Of a stretch of 45,228 nt of DNA, positions 42,100 through 45,228 are shown one piece after another. Below the pieces are notes generated by a model. It was not told where the DNA came from and did not search any database. It worked only from the letters and a program-made list of their open reading frames with translations. The stretch spans positions 1 through 45,228 of the forward strand of contig MEQL01000019.1 of the NCBI GenBank assembly GCA_001770205.1, written 5' to 3'. A program made the translations under genes and the position numbers. Position 1 is the stretch's first letter, and every line of letters starts with the position of its first letter. The stretch is from Bdellovibrionales bacterium RIFOXYD12_FULL_39_22. Its GTDB lineage: Bacteria > Bdellovibrionota > Bacteriovoracia > Bacteriovoracales > Bacteriovoracaceae.

Positions 42100-42119
42100 G
42101 GAACCTTTCGGTTCCCTTT
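42096..42119 (+). terminator. Rho-independent terminator after the integrase
   Basis: AAAGGGAACC (42096-42105), TTTC loop, GGTTCCCTTT (42110-42119): a perfect 10-bp stem followed by a T-rich stretch. The symmetrical A and T flanks allow it to work in both directions. Confidence 0.85.
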
Positions 42120-42127
42120 AATTTATT

Positions 42128-42146
42128 TGGTGCCCAGGAGAGGAGT
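42128..42146 (-). other. tRNA-Leu-like 3' end fragment (attachment-site scar)
   Basis: Reads ACTCCTCTCCTGGGCACCA on the minus strand: CCTGGGC would pair with the GCCCAGG that opens many tRNA-Leu genes, then A and CCA. The rest of a tRNA is absent. A 3' tRNA piece within 60 bases of an integrase is the usual mark of an element integrated in a tRNA gene. The intact tRNA is not in the window. Confidence 0.6.
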
Positions 42147-42373
42147 GCCAAGGCCATGATTTCATAGACAAGCATGGTTCAAAATAGTTAGCAATAAAAC
42201 AACGTAGGCAACTAGAATCAAAGAATTTTTTATTAATTATCGAGTAAGCATTTATCGTTTGCAATATTTAATTGTTCACAATTTTCGTCTAAGTTGAACC
42301 ACTAATGAACCACGGCCACTGCAAAAACCAACAAGAGATACGGACTTTTGTGGTCTGGGCACCATTACCATGA

Positions 42374-42402
42374 TTGACAAATTTGTCAAGTTGTGCAATA
42401 AT
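42374..42402 (+). promoter_or_regulatory. Promoter with palindromic operator for the second toxin-antitoxin pair
   Basis: TTGACA (42374-42379), 17 bp, AATAAT (42397-42402). The perfect 16-bp palindrome TTGACAAATTTGTCAA (42374-42389) covers the -35. The -10 ends six bases before ATG 42409, so the message would again be leaderless, as for the HigBA promoter. Confidence 0.65.
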
Positions 42403-42408
42403 AGACAA

Positions 42409-42711
42409 ATGCAGGAGAGAACAGAGTATCCTCTGAAATTAACAATTAACGGAAGATCAGTTTCTCGAGTCATTATCGATCAGCATTACAGGATTGCTCA
42501 TTCAGATATCGATGATGCACTAATTCTCAAGCTGGTGATGGAGCTAAATCTTGGCAACTATCCTATTGAGAACGAGAAAGACGGTTTTGAATATTTTGTC
42601 GTAGAACCCGTTATCCACGACGATAAACCATATCGGCTAGTACTACTACTTTGCGTACATGACGATTTTCTAGGCGTGGTAAACGCTTTTAGAGTTAGGA
42701 GGCGAAAATGA
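42409..42711 (+). CDS. Putative toxin of a type II toxin-antitoxin pair
   Basis: 100 aa from ATG 42409; an in-frame ATG 39 bases earlier lies upstream of the predicted -35 and is not used in that reading. The protein (LKLTINGRSVSRVIIDQHYRIAHSDIDDALILKLVMELNL...YRLVLLLCVHDDFLGVVNAFRVRRRK) has the small alpha/beta layout, conserved-looking His in DQHYRI and basic terminal strand of RelE/DUF4258-like toxins. I cannot name the family with certainty. Toxin-first order, ATGA overlap with an XRE antitoxin and a palindromic promoter make the role likely. Confidence 0.6.
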   Translation: MQERTEYPLKLTINGRSVSRVIIDQHYRIAHSDIDDALILKLVMELNLGNYPIENEKDGFEYFVVEPVIHDDKPYRLVLLLCVHDDFLGVVNAFRVRRRK

Positions 42712-43019
42712 AAAATTTTCCTTCAAAAGAAGAATTAGAAGAAGTCCGCAATAACTTGGACAAAGGTATTGCATCTCGGCCGTTACCAAAAAATGCTTCG
42801 CACATCGATCGCATCAAATACCGCCTTTGCGAGAAATTTGTAATTTACAAAAACAGCAAAAAGTTAACACAACGCGAGCTGGCCAAATTAGTTGATGTCG
42901 ACGAGGCCATTATGAGTAAAATTTTGCACTATCACTTCAGTGAATTTACAACCGACCGACTAATAAAATACCTAGCACAAATCTACGACGAAATAGATTT
43001 CAATGTAAATGTCGCTTAA
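42708..43019 (+). CDS. XRE-family antitoxin
   Basis: 103 aa. KNSKKLTQRELAKLVDVDEAIMSKILHYHFSEFTTDRLIKYLAQIY is a helix-turn-helix of the XRE group with the FTTDRLIKYL ending common in HigA/NadS-type antitoxins. It should neutralise the upstream toxin and bind TTGACAAATTTGTCAA. It overlaps the toxin by four bases. Confidence 0.75.
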   Translation: MKNFPSKEELEEVRNNLDKGIASRPLPKNASHIDRIKYRLCEKFVIYKNSKKLTQRELAKLVDVDEAIMSKILHYHFSEFTTDRLIKYLAQIYDEIDFNVNVA

Positions 43020-43049
43020 ACTGTTTGATTGAACATTAGGAACGGGCCT

Positions 43050-43625
43050 GTGTATCTATACCACTCATTACCACCAAACCTAACGGGTACAACACTTTAT
43101 CCCTTGAATATGATGAAAGGTATTATAGATGATATTTTCCAAGACCAAGCGAAAAAATATGAAGGAAGAGAGCAGCTTATGCAAACAAAAATTCCAAAGC
43201 TTGGTTGCCTTTGGAATGATGTCCTTCACTTCTCCCCAATAAGTTTTGAACAAATGTATAACGCCTTGTACGACTCACTAACAAAATATGCTCCAGAAAA
43301 TCTTAAAATAAAATACCCAATCCATCGAAAATTTCTAAAAATTGACTCCGAACTACTCAATCAAGACAACCTGTGCATATTTTTAAACCAAGTTGAAATC
43401 CCAACCTATAATTTCACCGGTTTTGAAGACCAATTTATTATTTTCCAAAATGAAAAAGAAATTATCCAAATCGATATTTCGCCAACACAAATTGACAAAT
43501 ACAACGAGGCTTTCCAAAAAGGTAGACGGCTATTAATTTATAGCCACTCACCTCACGTGTTCTACAAGGGGTATATTGAGCTTGAAAAATTTGGGATTTG
43601 TAATTTTAGTTATTACAGCACTTAA
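43050..43625 (+). CDS. Conserved-looking cytoplasmic protein, function unknown
   Basis: 191 aa. I chose GTG 43050 (AGGAAC six bases upstream) over TTG 43029. It begins VYLYHSLPPNLTGTTLYPLNMMKGIIDDIFQDQAKKYEGREQLMQTKIPKLGCLWNDVLHFSPI. I have seen this pattern (YHxxPPNLxGTTLYPLN ... KYxGREHLMxxKIPxLxCLWNDVLHFSP) in proteins of unknown function in other bacteria, but cannot attach a family name or activity. No signal peptide or membrane helix. It follows the toxin-antitoxin pair by 30 bases, so it may be cotranscribed with it. Confidence 0.6.
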   Translation: MYLYHSLPPNLTGTTLYPLNMMKGIIDDIFQDQAKKYEGREQLMQTKIPKLGCLWNDVLHFSPISFEQMYNALYDSLTKYAPENLKIKYPIHRKFLKIDSELLNQDNLCIFLNQVEIPTYNFTGFEDQFIIFQNEKEIIQIDISPTQIDKYNEAFQKGRRLLIYSHSPHVFYKGYIELEKFGICNFSYYST

Positions 43626-43700
43626 CGTCTTAGCGAGAATTAAATCCTTGGCCACCAAACACTTTTTTGACTAACAAATTCAGGAATTCATAAACCTTTA

Positions 43701-43739
43701 TATACTCCCTCGAGTATAAATATCAAACCGAGTTCGGTT
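43701..43739. promoter_or_regulatory. Two palindromes upstream of the HTH-zinc-finger gene
   Basis: TATACTC-CCTC-GAGTATA (43701-43718) and AACCGA-GT-TCGGTT (43726-43739), about 70-110 bases before the start codon. They are probable operators, possibly for the HTH protein itself. Confidence 0.5.
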
Positions 43740-43809
43740 CAATAACTACAACAGGCCATTGAATAGTTTTCAAATCAGACCGATAATAAAATTGTCAGGA
43801 GGTGGCCAC

Positions 43810-44139
43810 ATGAGAACAGATTTGAATGAACTAAAAAATTTTCTCGAATACGATTTTAACAAGAAAATGGAGTTCAATCCACAATACTACAAGAAGGCAT
43901 TTGCTCGCGATCTTGGAATAAGTGCCACGGCACTAAATGAGTTTCTCGCAGGAAAAAGAGAACTGAGCTATAAAAACATCAACACAGTTTTTCGCTATAT
44001 TAATTCTAGAGTTCACTGCTCTTGGTGCGATCGCCATAAAGATAATACAAAGTTTCTTATCCAAGGCCCGAGAAATCAGTACATCTGTAACATCTGCGTC
44101 GACAAGTGTAACGAAATCGTCCGAGACTACTGTCGCTAA
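43810..44139 (+). CDS. Helix-turn-helix protein fused to a ClpX-type zinc finger
   Basis: 109 aa from ATG 43810, preceded by AGGAGGTGG. Residues 1-65 (LKNFLEYDFNKKMEFNPQYYKKAFARDLGISATALNEFLAGKRELSYKNINTVFRYI) form a helix-turn-helix resembling the TIGR02147/XRE start. Residues 68-109 (CSWCDRHKDNTKFLIQGPRNQYICNICVDKCNEIVRDYC) match the ClpX C4 zinc-binding domain (CSFCGKSQ...LIAGPxVYICDECVELCNEI) with all four cysteines. In ClpX this domain dimerises and binds substrates or adaptors. Joined to a DNA-binding domain it could link transcription to ClpXP proteolysis; that is inference. Confidence 0.75.
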   Translation: MRTDLNELKNFLEYDFNKKMEFNPQYYKKAFARDLGISATALNEFLAGKRELSYKNINTVFRYINSRVHCSWCDRHKDNTKFLIQGPRNQYICNICVDKCNEIVRDYCR

Positions 44140-44165
44140 TGTCATACGCAACCAACATCAGTATA

Positions 44166-44321
44166 TAGAATAAATGGGAGCAAGCCAAATCATAGTCCCA
44201 ACGCGTTGAGAAAAATTCCAGAAGCACGAGTTACAAAAAACAGCTCCTCGCCTCAAATAATAATGCATTTCATGATCAATGTACTCACGCCCGTGGGCCC
44301 CACAATTGGCCCGGCGTGATC
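44166..44321 (+). ncRNA. Family B noncoding repeat, copy 2
   Basis: Aligned along its whole length with 37806-37958, ending in the hairpin CACGCC (44286-44291) GGGCC (44295-44299) / GGCCC (44308-44312) GGCGTG (44313-44318), here followed by a short T-run (CTTTTTAAC), so copy 2 has a plausible terminator. It lies 27 bases after the HTH-zinc-finger gene, so it could be that gene's 3' region or a separate small RNA. Confidence 0.5.
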
Positions 44322-44542
44322 TTTTTAACAGTAATTGCTAGCATGATCAGAAATGCTCCAAGAACTAAAACTCTAATTATAATCCAGGAAACTTTTTAAC
44401 CCAGCGTACTAATCAATTGTAGCATAATCATCTCTTTACTGTATCTGGTGCTGGTCATAATGTATAAAGAGCTAGATTAAAGAGTCTGTTGACCAAAGTA
44501 GCAGGCATCCACCAATAATTTAATGCTTATGGAGGAAATAAT
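44322..44542. other. Gap before the GNAT gene, no gene recognised
   Basis: About 220 bases with no reading frame, RNA gene or strong promoter that I can support. Confidence 0.4.
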
Positions 44543-44974
44543 ATGGAGATACGAGATGATTGGGAGAATATTCAATTTGACGATATTATAGAACTCTACC
44601 GCTTAGTCGGATGGGATAATTATACCGACGAACCAAGTTCACTAAAAAGTGCATTTCTGAATTCAACATATGTGGCAGTTGCCATCCAAGAAAATAAGGT
44701 TTGTGGTGTGGCAAGATCTATTTCAGATGATGTCTCCATTCATTATCTTCAAGATATAATTGTAGCTCCAAACTTTCAACGACAGGGGGTTGGCAGAAAA
44801 TTACTTAATGAAGTGTTGAAAAGATTTGCCCATGTTAGGACGCATTTACTTTTAACTGATGATGAAGAAAAGCAGGTTAATTTTTATAAATCACTAGGCT
44901 ACTCTAATACAAGGGAACTAAAAGAAGTGCCTTTAAACGCCTTTGTTAAAATGAACGGTATTGATTTAAAATAA
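44543..44974 (+). CDS. GNAT-family acetyltransferase
   Basis: 143 aa, with GGAGGAAATAAT before the ATG. The core (SSLKSAFLNSTYVAVAIQENKVCGVARSISDDVSIHYLQDIIVAPNFQRQGVGRKLLNEVLKRFAHV) carries the acetyl-CoA binding signature IIVAPNFQRQGVGRKLL, and the end NFYKSLGYSNTREL is the usual beta-6/beta-7 region. It transfers acetyl from acetyl-CoA to a small-molecule or peptide amine; the substrate is not predictable. It lies in the mobile region upstream of another cargo-like remnant. Confidence 0.85.
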   Translation: MEIRDDWENIQFDDIIELYRLVGWDNYTDEPSSLKSAFLNSTYVAVAIQENKVCGVARSISDDVSIHYLQDIIVAPNFQRQGVGRKLLNEVLKRFAHVRTHLLLTDDEEKQVNFYKSLGYSNTRELKEVPLNAFVKMNGIDLK

Positions 44975-44989
44975 CTAGGAATTGAATAT

Positions 44990-45157
44990 ATGCTGTTGCA
45001 GTCTATTCGGGATAATATAGTCGGTATATCCGCCACAAAATTAGCAAATGACTCAATATCTGTATTTGGCCCAGAGTTGAACGGTGTTCAAGCAATTCTT
45101 TTAGGCGAACCAGATCATGGATCTGGGGCAGCATTTGCGGCCAAGGTACAATCTTAG
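44990..45157 (+). pseudogene. Truncated N-terminus of an erythromycin-esterase-like protein
   Basis: 55 codons from ATG 44990 (TAGGA upstream), ending in TAG at 45155-45157. The stretch GVQAILLGEPDHGSGAAFAAKVQ follows the opening of erythromycin-esterase-like hydrolases (family pattern xxxLGExTHGxGxxFxxKxxL). The remaining 350 or so residues are absent or out of frame; the window ends 71 bases later. A remnant of a resistance-type or hydrolase gene. Confidence 0.5.
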
Positions 45158-45228
45158 CTTAACCCACATCTTTTGCTGATTTTTTTTTGACGCAGGGCCG
45201 TAGACGCGGGGCCCCAATGACAGACTCA

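Noticed and set aside
1..45228. CRISPR arrays
   Set aside because: No regularly spaced short direct repeats were seen; the spaced repeats found are too few and too imperfect.

Overview
The window (about 45 kb, AT-rich, Gram-negative gene content) looks like the chromosome of a member of the Bdellovibrionota or a close relative. The pointers are a TIGR02147-type regulator paired with a lipoprotein, many unknown lipoproteins and periplasmic proteins, a PrkA kinase, a methyl-accepting chemotaxis protein, a Tol system and FtsEX with EnvC- and CtpA-like proteins. The taxon is an inference from gene content; no rRNA is present.

Layout. (1) 1-4.3 kb is accessory DNA next to tRNA-His. It carries an AbiE-type toxin-antitoxin operon whose toxin gene has been cut in two by an inversion of about 2 kb, a secreted protein kinase-like gene, and an inverted 60-bp copy of the tRNA-His 3' end and flank. 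(2) 4.5-10.8 kb holds a beta-barrel-like protein, an RluA-family pseudouridine synthase, PrkA, and a membrane-anchored sulfatase-modifying-factor-like protein followed by a Cys-rich lipoprotein. (3) 10.9-18.8 kb is a long, tightly packed block: SppA, LapB-like TPR/zinc protein, three uncharacterised envelope proteins (one a likely dead M48 peptidase), then TolQ-TolR-TolA-TolB without Pal. (4) 18.9-30.4 kb holds a degenerate sigma-54-type activator with a small coupled protein, the FtsE-FtsX-EnvC-CtpA division/cell-wall set, a chemoreceptor, XseA with a coupled atypical histidine kinase, and a convergent membrane protein. (5) 30.7-35.7 kb carries a beta-propeller lipoprotein, a decayed lipase, the TIGR02147/lipoprotein pair and a lipoprotein gene with an in-frame amber codon. 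(6) 35.7-45.2 kb is mobile DNA: an IS66-like transposase remnant, a HigBA module, an excisionase-like protein plus broken tyrosine integrase next to a tRNA-Leu 3' fragment, a second toxin-antitoxin pair, a HTH plus ClpX-type zinc-finger fusion, a GNAT acetyltransferase and a truncated erythromycin-esterase-like gene.

How it works together. Blocks 3 and 4 are an envelope maintenance and division neighbourhood: Tol energises outer-membrane constriction, FtsEX-EnvC and CtpA control septal murein hydrolysis, and SppA and LapB act in envelope proteolysis and LPS control. Blocks 1, 5 and 6 are decaying or mobile. Nearly all broken reading frames are there while the core is intact, so I read the breaks as real decay rather than sequencing error, though this is not proven.

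Most interesting: the AbiE inversion, which can be reversed in silico to restore an in-frame toxin; two covarying copies of a roughly 135-nt stem-loop (family A) around the integrase module; a second dispersed noncoding repeat of roughly 155 nt with a strong terminal hairpin (family B); a HTH-ClpX zinc-finger fusion; and a sigma-54-type regulator that has lost its key ATPase residues.
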